From Stappia sp. (lineage in GTDB: Bacteria > Pseudomonadota > Alphaproteobacteria > Rhizobiales > Stappiaceae): a stretch of DNA of 32,007 nt. Location: assembly GCA_002722295.1 (NCBI GenBank), contig PBLF01000006.1, forward strand, positions 1-32,007, given 5' to 3'. The position numbers were made by a program, and so were the translations under genes. Numbering within the stretch: position 1 is the stretch's first letter; the number at the start of each line of letters is the position of its first letter. This document shows, piece by piece, positions 8,377 to 18,346 of this stretch. The notes under the pieces are model-generated. The model worked only from the letters and a program-made list of their open reading frames with translations, did not search any database and was not told the DNA's origin.

Positions 8377-10413
8377 ATGTCGAGCGATCCCCTTCTCCAG
8401 CCGTTCCAGCTCAAGCACCTGACGCTGCGCAACCGCATTCTCATGACCTCCCACGAGCCGGCCTATCCGGAAGACGGAATGCCGAAGGACCGGTATCGCG
8501 CCTATCACGTGGAGCGGGCCAGGGGCGGCGTCGCGATGACCATGACGGCCGGGTCCGCGGCAGTGTCGAAGGACAGCCCGCCGGTGTTCAACAATCTGCT
8601 CGTCTACAAGGACGAGGTTGTGCCGTGGATGAAGGATCTGACCGACGCGGTGCACGAGCAGGGCGCGGCGATCATGATCCAGCTCACGCACCTCGGCCGG
8701 CGCACCCGCTGGGACAAGGAGTTCTGGCTGCCCGTCGTCTCGCCCTCGCACAACCGCGAACCGTCTCACCGCGCGTTTCCCAAGAAGATGGAAGACTGGG
8801 ACATAGAGCGGATCATCAAGGACTATGCGGATGCGGCCGAACGCATGAAGGCCGGCGGCATGGACGGCATCGAGCTTCAGGCCTACGGCCACCTGATGGA
8901 CCAGTTCTGGTCACCACTGACCAACACGCTCGACGGCCCCTATGGCGGCTCGCTCGACAATCGGCTGCGTTTCGGTTTCGACGTGCTCGGCGCCATTCGC
9001 GAGCGTGTCGGGCCGGACTTCATCGTCGGCGTGCGCTACACCGGCGACGAGATGCTCGAAGGCGGTCTGTCGCGCGAGGACGGGCTGGAGATCTCGCGGC
9101 GGCTCAAGGACAGCGGGCTGGTCGACTTCCTCAACGTGGTGCGCGGGCATATCGACACGGATGCGGGGCTGACGGACGTCATTCCCATTCAGGGCATGGC
9201 CAATTCGCCGCATCTCGATTTCGCGGGCGAAGTGAGGGCCGCGACCGACTTTCCCACCTTCCACGCGGCCAAGATCCCGGACGTTGCAACGGCGCGTCAC
9301 GCGATTGCCAGCGGCAAGCTCGACATGGTCGGGATGACGCGGGCGCATATGACCGACCCGCATATCGTGCGCAAGATCATCGAAAAGCGGGAGGAGGAGA
9401 TCCGCCCCTGTGTCGGCGCCAACTACTGTCTCGACCGCATCTACCAGGGCGGGGCCGCCTATTGCATCCACAATGCGGCCACGGGGCGCGAGCTCTCCAT
9501 GCCGCATGTGATCGAGCGTGCCGAAACGCGTCGCAAGGTGGTGATCGTGGGAGCGGGGCCGGCGGGGCTGGAAGCGGCTCGCGTCGCGGGTGAGCGCGGT
9601 CACGACGTCGTGGTGCTCGAGGCCGCGCCCAATGCCGGCGGACAGGTCCGTCTGAGCGCGCAAAGCCCCCGGCGCAAGGAGATGATCTCGATCATCGACT
9701 GGCGACTGGCGGAATGCGAGCGGCTTGGCGTTTCCCTGCGGTTCAACACCTGGGCGGAAGCGGACACGGTTCTCGCGGAAACTCCGGACATCGTCGTCAT
9801 CGCGACCGGCGGATTGCCGCACACCGAGGTGCTCTCTCAGGGCAACGAGCTTGTCGTCTCTGCCTGGGACATCATTTCAGGCGACGTGAAACCGGGCGCG
9901 AACGCGCTTGTCTATGACGATGCCGGCGACCATGCTGGCCTCCAGGCGGCGGAGGTTCTTTCCGGGGCCGGGGCAAAGGTGGAAGTCATGACCCCGGACC
10001 GCACATTCGCGCCGGAAGTCATGGCCATGAACCTCGTGCCCTACATGCGCACGCTGCAGGCACGTGATGTAACCTTCACGGTCACCTTCCGCCTCGAGGC
10101 GGTCGAACGACGGGGCAACGAACTCGTGGCCCGCATCGGCAGCGACTACGGGGGCGTCGCAAGGGAGAAATCATTCGACCAGATCGTGGTCAATCACGGC
10201 ACGATCCCGCTCGACGAGCTCTATTTCGAGCTGAAGCCGGGCTCGGTGAACAATGGCGAGATCTCCCACGACGAACTCGTGGCCGGTTCGCCGCAGACGG
10301 TTGTTCGCAATCCGGACGGGGCGTATCGGCTGTTTCGCATTGGCGATGCGGTCGCCGCGCGCAACACCCACGCCGCGATCTACGATGCGTTGAGGCTTCT
10401 CAAGGACGTCTGA
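8377..10413 (+). CDS. dgcA: DgcA-like N-demethylating flavoprotein (old-yellow-enzyme / trimethylamine dehydrogenase family)
   Basis: A 678-residue oxidoreductase likely to remove a methyl group from a tertiary amine such as dimethylglycine or an N-methylproline, the next step after the Rieske demethylase. Residues about 5-340 form an FMN-binding TIM barrel of the old-yellow-enzyme type. Residues 345-363 are the iron-sulfur region. Residues about 385-678 form an FAD/NAD-type domain with 'KVVIVGAGPAGLEAARVAG'. The iron-sulfur segment 'CVGANYC' to 'AYC' keeps C345, C351 and C363 but has Ala at 348, where trimethylamine dehydrogenase and dienoyl-CoA reductase have the second cysteine. A GGAG ribosome site precedes the ATG. 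The substrate assignment rests on neighbours. Other N-methyl amines, or a dienoyl-CoA-reductase-like role, are possible. Confidence 0.82.
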   Translation: MSSDPLLQPFQLKHLTLRNRILMTSHEPAYPEDGMPKDRYRAYHVERARGGVAMTMTAGSAAVSKDSPPVFNNLLVYKDEVVPWMKDLTDAVHEQGAAIMIQLTHLGRRTRWDKEFWLPVVSPSHNREPSHRAFPKKMEDWDIERIIKDYADAAERMKAGGMDGIELQAYGHLMDQFWSPLTNTLDGPYGGSLDNRLRFGFDVLGAIRERVGPDFIVGVRYTGDEMLEGGLSREDGLEISRRLKDSGLVDFLNVVRGHIDTDAGLTDVIPIQGMANSPHLDFAGEVRAATDFPTFHAAKIPDVATARHAIASGKLDMVGMTRAHMTDPHIVRKIIEKREEEIRPCVGANYCLDRIYQGGAAYCIHNAATGRELSMPHVIERAETRRKVVIVGAGPAGLEAARVAGERGHDVVVLEAAPNAGGQVRLSAQSPRRKEMISIIDWRLAECERLGVSLRFNTWAEADTVLAETPDIVVIATGGLPHTEVLSQGNELVVSAWDIISGDVKPGANALVYDDAGDHAGLQAAEVLSGAGAKVEVMTPDRTFAPEVMAMNLVPYMRTLQARDVTFTVTFRLEAVERRGNELVARIGSDYGGVAREKSFDQIVVNHGTIPLDELYFELKPGSVNNGEISHDELVAGSPQTVVRNPDGAYRLFRIGDAVAARNTHAAIYDALRLLKDV

Positions 10414-10528
10414 CCTTGAAACACATCTCAATTCCGCATTGGTGTCCACGGAACGTGGGCGCCGGTGCCCGGAATACCTGGACATCCTCCGTGGAATCAC
10501 CAAGACTTCAGCAAATATATTGATATTC

Positions 10529-10534
10529 AAGGAA
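10529..10534 (+). promoter_or_regulatory. Ribosome binding site deciding the autotransporter start
   Basis: AAGGAA lies 7 bases before the GTG at 10542 but only 1 base before the TTG at 10536. The spacing favours GTG 10542. The surrounding bases (about 10510-10535) are AT-rich, in contrast to the GC-rich gene that follows. Confidence 0.5.
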
Positions 10535-10541
10535 ATTGCTG

Positions 10542-13500
10542 GTGACCGGATCCGAGCGACGCCGAATTGCACGCAGTCGGTTGGCGCTCGGGACATCTGT
10601 TGCCGCACTCCTCGTTTCCGGGGCCATCCAGGCCAACGCGGCAACGCTTCCCGCCTGCGACACGCAAGGCGCGACGACCACTCTCGAGATCGCTCGACAA
10701 GGCGCTGACGGTGCGGCCGGCCACGGGACGGTCTCTCCCGGGGCCGGCGGGACCGGCGCCCCGATTTCCTGCCGGCTGGACGATGACAACGGCAAGACGC
10801 TCGTTCCCACCGTGGCCAGGTCGAATGGCGGTACGGGTGGCAAGGGCGACGAGTTCAACGCCATTTTCGTGATTGTCGGGTCGCCCGGCGGGGCTGGCGG
10901 CGCTGGCGGAACGGTCAATCTGGCCATCGACGGAACCCTGAACAGCAACAATTTCGGCTATGGCGTGCTGGCGGTCGGCGGCGTTGGCGGCGACGGCGGC
11001 GTGTCGTTCAAGAGCAAGCGCGGGAGCGGCGGTGCGGGCGGAGCGGGCGGAAACGGCGGCGACGTCACGCTGACCCATGGCGGCACGCTGACGGTTGGCG
11101 GCTACGAGAGTTCAGCTCTCGAGGCAACCAGCACGGGACGCGCGGGCGGCCTGGGCGGCGGCTCCTCCAAGGATCTGGGTGACGCGGTATTCTTGGGTCT
11201 TGCCGGAGGCGAGGGCGGCAAGGGGGGCGACGGCGGCAAGGCCTCCATCGTCAACACCGGCCATATCGTGATCGGCAACGGTGCCTATGTCGGCATCAGG
11301 GCGCGCAGCACCGGCGGCGACGGCAATACGGGAGGAATGTCCGACAGGGGCCTGCTCGGTCAGGTGAAGATCGGCGCAAGGGGCGGCCATGGCGGGCATG
11401 GCGGTGTCGCGTCGGTCACGAACTCGGGATCCATCAAGACCGACGAAATCGAGGTGACCGCGATCCTCGCGCAGACGTCGGGAGGAAACGGCGGAACCGG
11501 TGGCAGCGGTATCGGCGGTGTCGGTGGAAACGGCGGCGATGGCGGTACCGTCAACGTCACCAACAGCGGCACGATCCTGACCACGAAGATGCTCTCCGAT
11601 GGCATCTTCGCACAATCCGTCGCCGGGCAGGGCGGCGCAGGCGGGGAGAGCGCGGCGGGCGGCAGCGGCGGTTCGGGGGGAGACGTCACCGTCAACAACT
11701 CCGGGACGATCACCACGCAGGGCTACTTCTCCACCGCGATCTACGGGATCAGCGTGGCCGGCGGTGGCCAGGACGGCGGAGCGAGCGAGGGCGAGATCGC
11801 GGTCGGCGGCGACGGCGGGGCCGGCGGTCGGGGTGGCAAGGTCACCGTCGACATGGATGGCACGGCGCTGGGCGCGGGCGAATACAGTGTTCACACGCAG
11901 GGCGCCTTCTCGAACGGCATCCATCTGATCTCGGTCGGCGGCGGTGGTGGACGCGGCGGCAACGCGGTGGCGACGGGAACCTTCTCGGCGGTCGCCATCG
12001 GTGGCAAGGGTGGTGCCGCGGGCGACGGCGGCGGCGTCACGGTGCATCTGAACAAGGCCGCCAGCATCCTGACCGAAGGCGATCTGGCCAATGCGATCAT
12101 CGTGCAGTCGATCGGTGGCGGTGGCGGGTCGGGTGGCAGCGCCCACGCGCAGGCCTATTTCTCATCGGTTGCGATAGGCGGTTCTGGCGGTGCCGGAGGC
12201 GACGGCGGCACCCTAGATGTCAGGCTTGGCGACCAGGCCAGCATCGCCACGCGCGGTCATCATGCTTCGGCGATCATCGCCCAGTCCATTGGCGGCGGTG
12301 GTGGATCGGGCGGTCAGGCACATGCCTCCTCTTCGGCGCCGATCCTGGCGACCTCCGTCTCCATGGGTGGCAATGGAGCGTCCGGTGGCGACGGCGGCGA
12401 AATCACCATCAACCTCGGAGCGGGCTCGTCGATCTCGACGGGAACCGAGAATTCCGCCAGCGCCCATCTTGTCGACGGCGCCGGCACGCACTCGGTCGGT
12501 GTTCTGGCCCAGTCGGTCGGCGGTGGCGGTGGCAACGGCGGATCGGCGGGCTCCTCGTCCGTCTCGTATGGGGGCGGTGTGTCGTTCTCCGCATCGGTCG
12601 CCATTGGCGGCAAGGGCGGCACGGGCGGCAATGGCGGCAAGATCAACGGCACCGCCGACGGCAGCGTGACCACCTACGATGCCAACTCGGATGCCATTGT
12701 CCTGCAGTCCGTGGGCGGTGGCGGCGGCAACGGCGGTGGGGCACATGCGTTTTCACTGAGCGTTGGCAACGAGATCGACAGCATTTCGGCAAGTGTTGCC
12801 ATCGGCGGGCATGGCGGACACGGCGGCGATGGCGAGACCGTAACGCTGGGCAGCGCCGGAGCGATCCGCACCGAGGGGGACAACTCCGACGGCATCGTCT
12901 TGCAGTCGATCGGTGGCGGCGGTGGCAACGGCGGGTCCGCGCTTGCCTTCTCCGCCGGCGTCAGCATTGGCCCGACGCTCAACGCCTCGGTTGCCATTGG
13001 TGGAGGCGGGGGAACGGGTGGTGTCGGCCGGGCGGTGACCTTCAACGGGTCGGGCAGTGTGACGACGCAGGGCCGGAACGCACTCGGGGTCGTGGCCCAG
13101 TCGGTCGGGGGCGGCGGCGGCAATGGCGGGTCCGCCACGACCGTGAGCGTGTCTGCCTCGACGCAGCAGTCCATCACGCTCGGAGCCTCGGTCGGCGGCG
13201 GGGGCGGCAGCGGCGGCCACGGGGACGCCGTGACGATCAAGGGTGTCGGGAACATCTCGACCTCCGGCGAGAATTCCATCGGCGTGTTGGCTCAGTCGGT
13301 CGGCGGTGGTGGAGGCAATGGCGGCAATGCGTCCGCCGTGACCCTGTCGGCCTCCGCGGAAGGATCGTTCTCCGCGCCGGTCGCCGTGGGGGGCAACGGT
13401 GGTGACGGCGGCAATGGCGGCACGGTGTCCCTGACCACCAAGGGCGGCAGCGTGACCACGGCGGGTGCGAATTCCGCCGGCATGCTGATTCAGTCCATTG

Positions 13501-16500
13501 GCGGCGGCGGTGGCAACGCCGGCACGGCAATGAGCGTGAATGCCAGCATCACGACCGGGCCGAACGCCAAGAGTATCACGACGCCGGTTTCCGTTGGCGG
13601 CAGCGGAGGTCCGGGCGGAACGGCGGGGAAGATCGACATCTCCTCCGCGACGGTGATTGCGACCAGTGGCGACACGTCGTCCGGCCTGATCGCCCAGTCG
13701 ATAGCGGGCGGCGGCGGCAATGGCGGTGCGGCCATCACCGCCAACGTAACGATTTCGGATGAGGCGCGCGGGTCCCTTGGCGGCGGCGCGGCCATCGGCG
13801 GCGGCGGCGGGACTGGACACAAGGGCGGCACGATCGATCTCACCAGCTCCGGCGCGATCTCCACCGGTGGGGATATTTCGCACGCCATTCTTGTCCAGTC
13901 CCTGGGCGGCGGTGGCGGTAATGGCGGTTCGGCCTCGACGCTCACCTTCACGCTTTCGGCGCCGGCCGACCTGGAAAAGAAGAACAACGCCGTCAATCTC
14001 GAAACTGCGATTGGCGGCAGTGCCGGCAGCGGAAATCACGGCGGCACGGTTTCCGCCACCAATACGGCGGTCATCCGCACGCTCGGCAATCATTCTGCCG
14101 GCGTGCTGGTCCAGTCCGTTGGTGGCGGTGGTGGTGCGGGCGGAAACGTTGCCTCCCTCTCCGGCGCGGCCGGGAAGTCCGTGACCAGCGTGGGCGTGGA
14201 CATCGGCGGCAAGGGTGGTGCCGGCGGCGACGGTGGCGATATCACCGCGAAGAACACCGGCACCATTGCAACGCTTGGAAACAACTCGGTCGGCGTGCTG
14301 CTGCAGTCGATTGGTGGCGGTGGCGGCTACGGCGGAAACTCGGCTCGTCTTGCGGCGGGAGCCGGCGCCAAGGTCAAGAACCTCAATGCCGTTGTCGGCG
14401 GCACAGGAGGGTCGGGCGGCGATGGCGGCAGCTCCGACAAGGCGAAGCAGTCTTTCACGAATTCCGGTGTGATCGTGACACAGGGCCATCGCTCCGCGGC
14501 GGTCGTGGTGCAATCCCTGGGCGGCGGCGGCGGTGCCGGCGGCGATGTTCTCACCCGGACGGCAAGCCTCGGGGCAAAGAACACCGATCACGGCAAGCGT
14601 TCCGTCACCAGCGGAACGACAACCCTGACCATGGGCGGTGCGGGCGGCAACGGTGGCAACGGGTTGGCCGTTTCCATCGCCAACGATGGCACGGCTTCAA
14701 CCTTCGGTGCGAATGCGCATGGTCTCGTCGGCCAGTCGATTGGCGGTGGCGGCGGCATGCACGGTCTTGTCGATACCTATGACCTGAAGGACGGGACCGG
14801 AGGCGGGGCCTCCTCCTCCACGGCGCCGGACGTCAAGGCGGTGATCACGCGGGCTGTCGAGCGAAAGATCTTCGGTGGCGCGGAAGAGGGGACACAAGGC
14901 AACGGCGGTACCGTCGACATTCGTGGCGCGACCGGCAGCGTTGTTTCGACCGCCGGTGCCGCCTCCCATGCTGTTCTGGCGCAATCGATCGGCGGCGGCG
15001 GTGGCGACATCGGCCATGTGGAGGCCTTGAGCCTTCAGGCCGGGGAGAGCGCGCCGGGAACCGAAAGCGCGGGGACCGACAGCTCGACCTATGACTTCAC
15101 CGTGCAACTCGGTTCCGGTGATCACACGCTGACCAGCCAGTCCGGTAAGAGCTCCGTGACACTTGCCGGTGGCGCGAGTGTCGTGACCTCCGGAGCCGGA
15201 TCGCGTGGCGTACTTTCCCAGTCGGTCTCGGGTGGTGGCGGAACCTTCGCGACCGTTCTCGACAGCACGCACGTTGCCGGAGAGGTCTCGACCGCGACCT
15301 TCAACGTCACGCTCGGCGGAGAGCAGGGGCACAGCGGGCATCCGGCGCAGGGCGGCGAGGCCGGCGCAACGCTGCAGACCACGGACGGCCATGCCGCCCG
15401 TGTCGCGACGGGTGGCGACCTTTCGCATGGTGTGGTGGCGCAATCGGTCGCCTCCGGCGGTGGCAGCGCCGGTGTGATCGTTTCCGACGCGCTTTCGGTC
15501 GATCACCAGGACATCACCGCCACGCTTGGCGGAACGGGTGCTGCCGAGGGCGCGGGCGGCAAGGCGAGCGTTTCCGCCACAGGCACCATCATGACGGACG
15601 GGGCGGGCTCTTTCGGCATCCTTGCGCAGTCCGTGGGCAGCGGTGGTGGCGAATTTGTCGCCGACCTGGCCCGGAGCGATAGCGCGACGCTCCACCTCGA
15701 TTTCGGAACGAGGACCGCCGGCTACGCGGACGCGGGGGAAGCCCGCGCGGATCTGACCGGAACGGTCTCGACGTCCGGGGACCTGTCCCACGCCATCGTC
15801 GTGCAGTCGGTTGGCGGTGGGGGCGGTATCGCGGGCGTCCTCGCCGACGGCATCGGGTCCGTCGATCTGCACTCGACCTTCGGCAAGACCGTGTCCGCGG
15901 GCGGCAACGGTGGCGCGGCGAAGGTTGCGTTGACCGGCGGAGCGGTCTCCACCATCGGCGATTTTGCACATGGCGTTCTGGCGCAGTCGATTGGCGGCGG
16001 TGGCGGGCTGCTCTCCCTCGATACGGACGGGGGGGCGGTCACGCTCGACCTGAGCCTGCAGGCAAGCGGGAGCGGTGCCGGCGGCGACGTGTCCGTTTCG
16101 CTGGATTCCGCCAGCACGATCAGCACGACCGGTCATCATGCACATGGCATCTTCGCCCAGTCCGCGGGCAATGGCGGTGGACTGGTGACGGTCAACGGCA
16201 AGGTGTCCGGAACGCCGACATCGCATATCGGCGCATCCGGGGCAGGCGGATCGGTAACCGTCACCTCGCACGGCGACATCAGCACGTTCGGTGACTACTC
16301 GGACGGTATCTTTGCCTATTCGGCGAGCGGCGCGGCGCTCGTTATGGAAAGCGCCGACGGCGTGCGGGAGATTACCGGTTACGAGACAGGCACGCAGTCC
16401 GGCCAGGTGAGCGTTACCCAAAGCGGCACGGTCTCGGTGTCCGGTGCCCATGCATCGGGCATCCACGCGCTGGCACGCCGTTCCGACGGACTGGGCATTG

Positions 16501-18287
16501 CTCTCGATGTCTCGGGCAAGGTGATCGCCTCGGGCGAAGGCGGTGCCGGCATCCGCGCGATCAATGGCATTGCGGCGACTTCGGGCGGCTCCAGGGTCTC
16601 GACGAAGGTCGATATCCGAAAGGGTGCGTTTGTGCTTGCGCGTGATGCGGACACGGCGACCAGCGCCATCGTGATCGGAGACGAACGCTCGGCGTTCGAG
16701 CTCAAGATCGAGGGCACCGTCGCGGCGGTCGGCGCCGATGGCTCCAAGATCGCGACCTACGGCGGCAAGCAGCGTGCCGTCAGCGCCAGCGGTCACGGTG
16801 CCATCGTGGTCGGGGAGAGCGGTGGCGTCGAAGGCACGATCGAGGTGGCCCGTGGCACCGTCGCCGTGCTCAACAGGGGCGTGATCGACGGGTCGGTGAT
16901 CAATGCGGGCCTCTACACCACGGAAAAGGGCAGTCGCCACTTCCTGGAGATCGACCCCGTTGCGGGTACCTCCGCCTATATTTCCGCACTGGCCGTGACC
17001 CACAACGGCGGCACGCTCAATCCGTATCTCTCGTCCTTCGGAAAGCTGGCGAACTCCGTCGAGATCGTCGACAGCCTCGGCGCGAGTGCCTTCGAGGGAC
17101 ATGTGTCCGACACGCCGGTGCTCAGCTTCCAGACGTCGTCCGACATGCTGAGCGTCAAGGTCACGGGCGTTGATGCAAGCTTCGCGGACGCCGGACTTTC
17201 CGGCAACGCTGCCTCGGTGGCCCGGGCCGTGGATCCGCTCGTTGCGCGCTGGATGGACGGTGAGGCAGTTTCCGCCGGCGACGAACGGCTTTACGAGTTC
17301 CTGCTCGGTGCGGCCAACACGACGACGCTCTCGGCCCTCTCGCGGACGCTCACGGATCACCTTGACGCCTCGCAGGACTATGACCTGGCGGTGACCCAGC
17401 ATACGGCTGCCATCTCGCACATCGACAACCTGCACAGTTGCGGCACCCAGTACGGGCCCTGGGCGGCCCTGCGTGAGGATGAATGCACCTGGGGGAAGGC
17501 GACGCAGAGCTTCACCGACAATTTCGCGGCCAACACCACGGTGCGTCTGTCGGGCTTCTCGTTCGGCCGGCAGGCGTCGATTGCCGAGAACTGGCGCCTC
17601 GGGCTCGGAGCCGGGTTCAACGTCAGCAACAGCAGCGGCGCGGGTGTTTCAAGCGATGGCTACGGGATTCATGCGGGCGGTGTGCTGAAGTACACGCAGG
17701 GACCGTGGCTCGCGACCGCCGCGCTGTCGGGCTCCTATTCCTGGGGCGACAGCAAGCGCTACGTGCCGGTCTCGGGCGATATCGCGCGGGCAAGGCTTCG
17801 CGCGGCGGGCATCTCGGGTCGTGTGCGGCTGGCGCATGAACTGGACTTCGGCCGCGTCTTCGCGATCCCCACGCTGGATCTCGACATGTCCTGGATCCAC
17901 GATTTCGGTTACACGGAGCGGGATGCGGGAAGTCTCGGGCTGGCGCTTGACGCACACGACATGTTCATCGCCGACCTGCATCCGCAGTTGCGTATCGGAA
18001 CGGACCTGCGCTTCGACGATGATCTCGTGGTGCGCCCCTATCTCGAAGCCGGCGTTGCCTTCGCGCTCGACAACGAACACAGGATGACCCAGTCCTTCGC
18101 AAGCGGAGCCTTGGCGGGGGCGAAGCTGTCGTTGACCTCGGAGCGCGAGAAGGTGCGCGGAACCGTCGCGGCGGGCTTCAGCGTGCTTCAGGGCGAGCGT
18201 TTCGAGGCGAAGCTGCACTACAGCGGCAGCTTCGGCGAGGAAAGCCGGTCCCATTCCGCAAGCCTCAAGGTCGGTCTGCACTTCTGA
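10542..18287 (+). CDS. Giant Gly-rich autotransporter adhesin (type Va secretion)
   Basis: A 2,581-residue surface protein predicted to cross the outer membrane through its own barrel. It has a signal peptide ('RRRIARSR', a hydrophobic run, then 'QANA' before the likely cleavage at about residue 33). The passenger, to about residue 1950, is built from degenerate units of roughly 55-80 residues. Each has a 'QS(I/V/L)GGGGG' core, a 'GGxGGxGGxGG' loop and a 'G-(S/T)-I-x-T-x-G' strand. By eye I count 16 exact QS(I/V/L)GGGGG cores and several decayed ones, more decayed towards the C-terminal side. A less repetitive part follows. The C-terminal ~280 residues form the autotransporter beta-barrel, starting near 'CGTQYGPWAALREDECTWG' and ending in Phe. 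Likely role is adhesion or biofilm (inference). Repeat number is prone to assembly error. No partner genes are seen or needed. Confidence 0.88.
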   Translation: MTGSERRRIARSRLALGTSVAALLVSGAIQANAATLPACDTQGATTTLEIARQGADGAAGHGTVSPGAGGTGAPISCRLDDDNGKTLVPTVARSNGGTGGKGDEFNAIFVIVGSPGGAGGAGGTVNLAIDGTLNSNNFGYGVLAVGGVGGDGGVSFKSKRGSGGAGGAGGNGGDVTLTHGGTLTVGGYESSALEATSTGRAGGLGGGSSKDLGDAVFLGLAGGEGGKGGDGGKASIVNTGHIVIGNGAYVGIRARSTGGDGNTGGMSDRGLLGQVKIGARGGHGGHGGVASVTNSGSIKTDEIEVTAILAQTSGGNGGTGGSGIGGVGGNGGDGGTVNVTNSGTILTTKMLSDGIFAQSVAGQGGAGGESAAGGSGGSGGDVTVNNSGTITTQGYFSTAIYGISVAGGGQDGGASEGEIAVGGDGGAGGRGGKVTVDMDGTALGAGEYSVHTQGAFSNGIHLISVGGGGGRGGNAVATGTFSAVAIGGKGGAAGDGGGVTVHLNKAASILTEGDLANAIIVQSIGGGGGSGGSAHAQAYFSSVAIGGSGGAGGDGGTLDVRLGDQASIATRGHHASAIIAQSIGGGGGSGGQAHASSSAPILATSVSMGGNGASGGDGGEITINLGAGSSISTGTENSASAHLVDGAGTHSVGVLAQSVGGGGGNGGSAGSSSVSYGGGVSFSASVAIGGKGGTGGNGGKINGTADGSVTTYDANSDAIVLQSVGGGGGNGGGAHAFSLSVGNEIDSISASVAIGGHGGHGGDGETVTLGSAGAIRTEGDNSDGIVLQSIGGGGGNGGSALAFSAGVSIGPTLNASVAIGGGGGTGGVGRAVTFNGSGSVTTQGRNALGVVAQSVGGGGGNGGSATTVSVSASTQQSITLGASVGGGGGSGGHGDAVTIKGVGNISTSGENSIGVLAQSVGGGGGNGGNASAVTLSASAEGSFSAPVAVGGNGGDGGNGGTVSLTTKGGSVTTAGANSAGMLIQSIGGGGGNAGTAMSVNASITTGPNAKSITTPVSVGGSGGPGGTAGKIDISSATVIATSGDTSSGLIAQSIAGGGGNGGAAITANVTISDEARGSLGGGAAIGGGGGTGHKGGTIDLTSSGAISTGGDISHAILVQSLGGGGGNGGSASTLTFTLSAPADLEKKNNAVNLETAIGGSAGSGNHGGTVSATNTAVIRTLGNHSAGVLVQSVGGGGGAGGNVASLSGAAGKSVTSVGVDIGGKGGAGGDGGDITAKNTGTIATLGNNSVGVLLQSIGGGGGYGGNSARLAAGAGAKVKNLNAVVGGTGGSGGDGGSSDKAKQSFTNSGVIVTQGHRSAAVVVQSLGGGGGAGGDVLTRTASLGAKNTDHGKRSVTSGTTTLTMGGAGGNGGNGLAVSIANDGTASTFGANAHGLVGQSIGGGGGMHGLVDTYDLKDGTGGGASSSTAPDVKAVITRAVERKIFGGAEEGTQGNGGTVDIRGATGSVVSTAGAASHAVLAQSIGGGGGDIGHVEALSLQAGESAPGTESAGTDSSTYDFTVQLGSGDHTLTSQSGKSSVTLAGGASVVTSGAGSRGVLSQSVSGGGGTFATVLDSTHVAGEVSTATFNVTLGGEQGHSGHPAQGGEAGATLQTTDGHAARVATGGDLSHGVVAQSVASGGGSAGVIVSDALSVDHQDITATLGGTGAAEGAGGKASVSATGTIMTDGAGSFGILAQSVGSGGGEFVADLARSDSATLHLDFGTRTAGYADAGEARADLTGTVSTSGDLSHAIVVQSVGGGGGIAGVLADGIGSVDLHSTFGKTVSAGGNGGAAKVALTGGAVSTIGDFAHGVLAQSIGGGGGLLSLDTDGGAVTLDLSLQASGSGAGGDVSVSLDSASTISTTGHHAHGIFAQSAGNGGGLVTVNGKVSGTPTSHIGASGAGGSVTVTSHGDISTFGDYSDGIFAYSASGAALVMESADGVREITGYETGTQSGQVSVTQSGTVSVSGAHASGIHALARRSDGLGIALDVSGKVIASGEGGAGIRAINGIAATSGGSRVSTKVDIRKGAFVLARDADTATSAIVIGDERSAFELKIEGTVAAVGADGSKIATYGGKQRAVSASGHGAIVVGESGGVEGTIEVARGTVAVLNRGVIDGSVINAGLYTTEKGSRHFLEIDPVAGTSAYISALAVTHNGGTLNPYLSSFGKLANSVEIVDSLGASAFEGHVSDTPVLSFQTSSDMLSVKVTGVDASFADAGLSGNAASVARAVDPLVARWMDGEAVSAGDERLYEFLLGAANTTTLSALSRTLTDHLDASQDYDLAVTQHTAAISHIDNLHSCGTQYGPWAALREDECTWGKATQSFTDNFAANTTVRLSGFSFGRQASIAENWRLGLGAGFNVSNSSGAGVSSDGYGIHAGGVLKYTQGPWLATAALSGSYSWGDSKRYVPVSGDIARARLRAAGISGRVRLAHELDFGRVFAIPTLDLDMSWIHDFGYTERDAGSLGLALDAHDMFIADLHPQLRIGTDLRFDDDLVVRPYLEAGVAFALDNEHRMTQSFASGALAGAKLSLTSEREKVRGTVAAGFSVLQGERFEAKLHYSGSFGEESRSHSASLKVGLHF

Positions 18288-18298
18288 GCGGTTTGCGG

Positions 18299-18325
18299 GC
18301 GGCGCGCCGGGAGGAAGCGCGCCGC
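18299..18325. terminator. Hairpin between the convergent autotransporter and mvaB genes
   Basis: A perfect 9-base stem, GCGGCGCGC (18299-18307) with GCGCGCCGC (18317-18325), and a 9-base loop lie 12 bases after the autotransporter stop. Neither strand has a T-run after it, so intrinsic termination is uncertain. It could protect the 3' ends of both messages. Confidence 0.4.
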
Positions 18326-18346
18326 GCAGGACGACGTGGGGCGGGC

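Noticed and set aside
10171..10644. 157-codon minus-strand frame spanning the dgcA end and autotransporter start
   Set aside because: It is antisense to two real genes and their intergenic gap, with no motif. The gap itself shows only a short inverted repeat (TCCACGGA at 10445-10452 with TCCGTGGA at 10488-10495) of doubtful meaning.
10860..16300. Regular Gly-rich repeats, considered as a CRISPR array or as a mycobacterial PE_PGRS gene
   Set aside because: The repeats are in frame, degenerate and protein-coding, without fixed spacers. The signal peptide and C-terminal beta-barrel mark an autotransporter, and the gene neighbourhood is alphaproteobacterial.
14697..17435. 912-codon open frame on the minus strand inside the autotransporter gene
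   Set aside because: It lies wholly antisense to the repeat gene. Repetitive GC-rich codons (GGC/GCC) leave the opposite strand free of stops. The translation is low in hydrophobic order and matches no family. Several similar antisense frames (for example 12753-14591) have the same cause.
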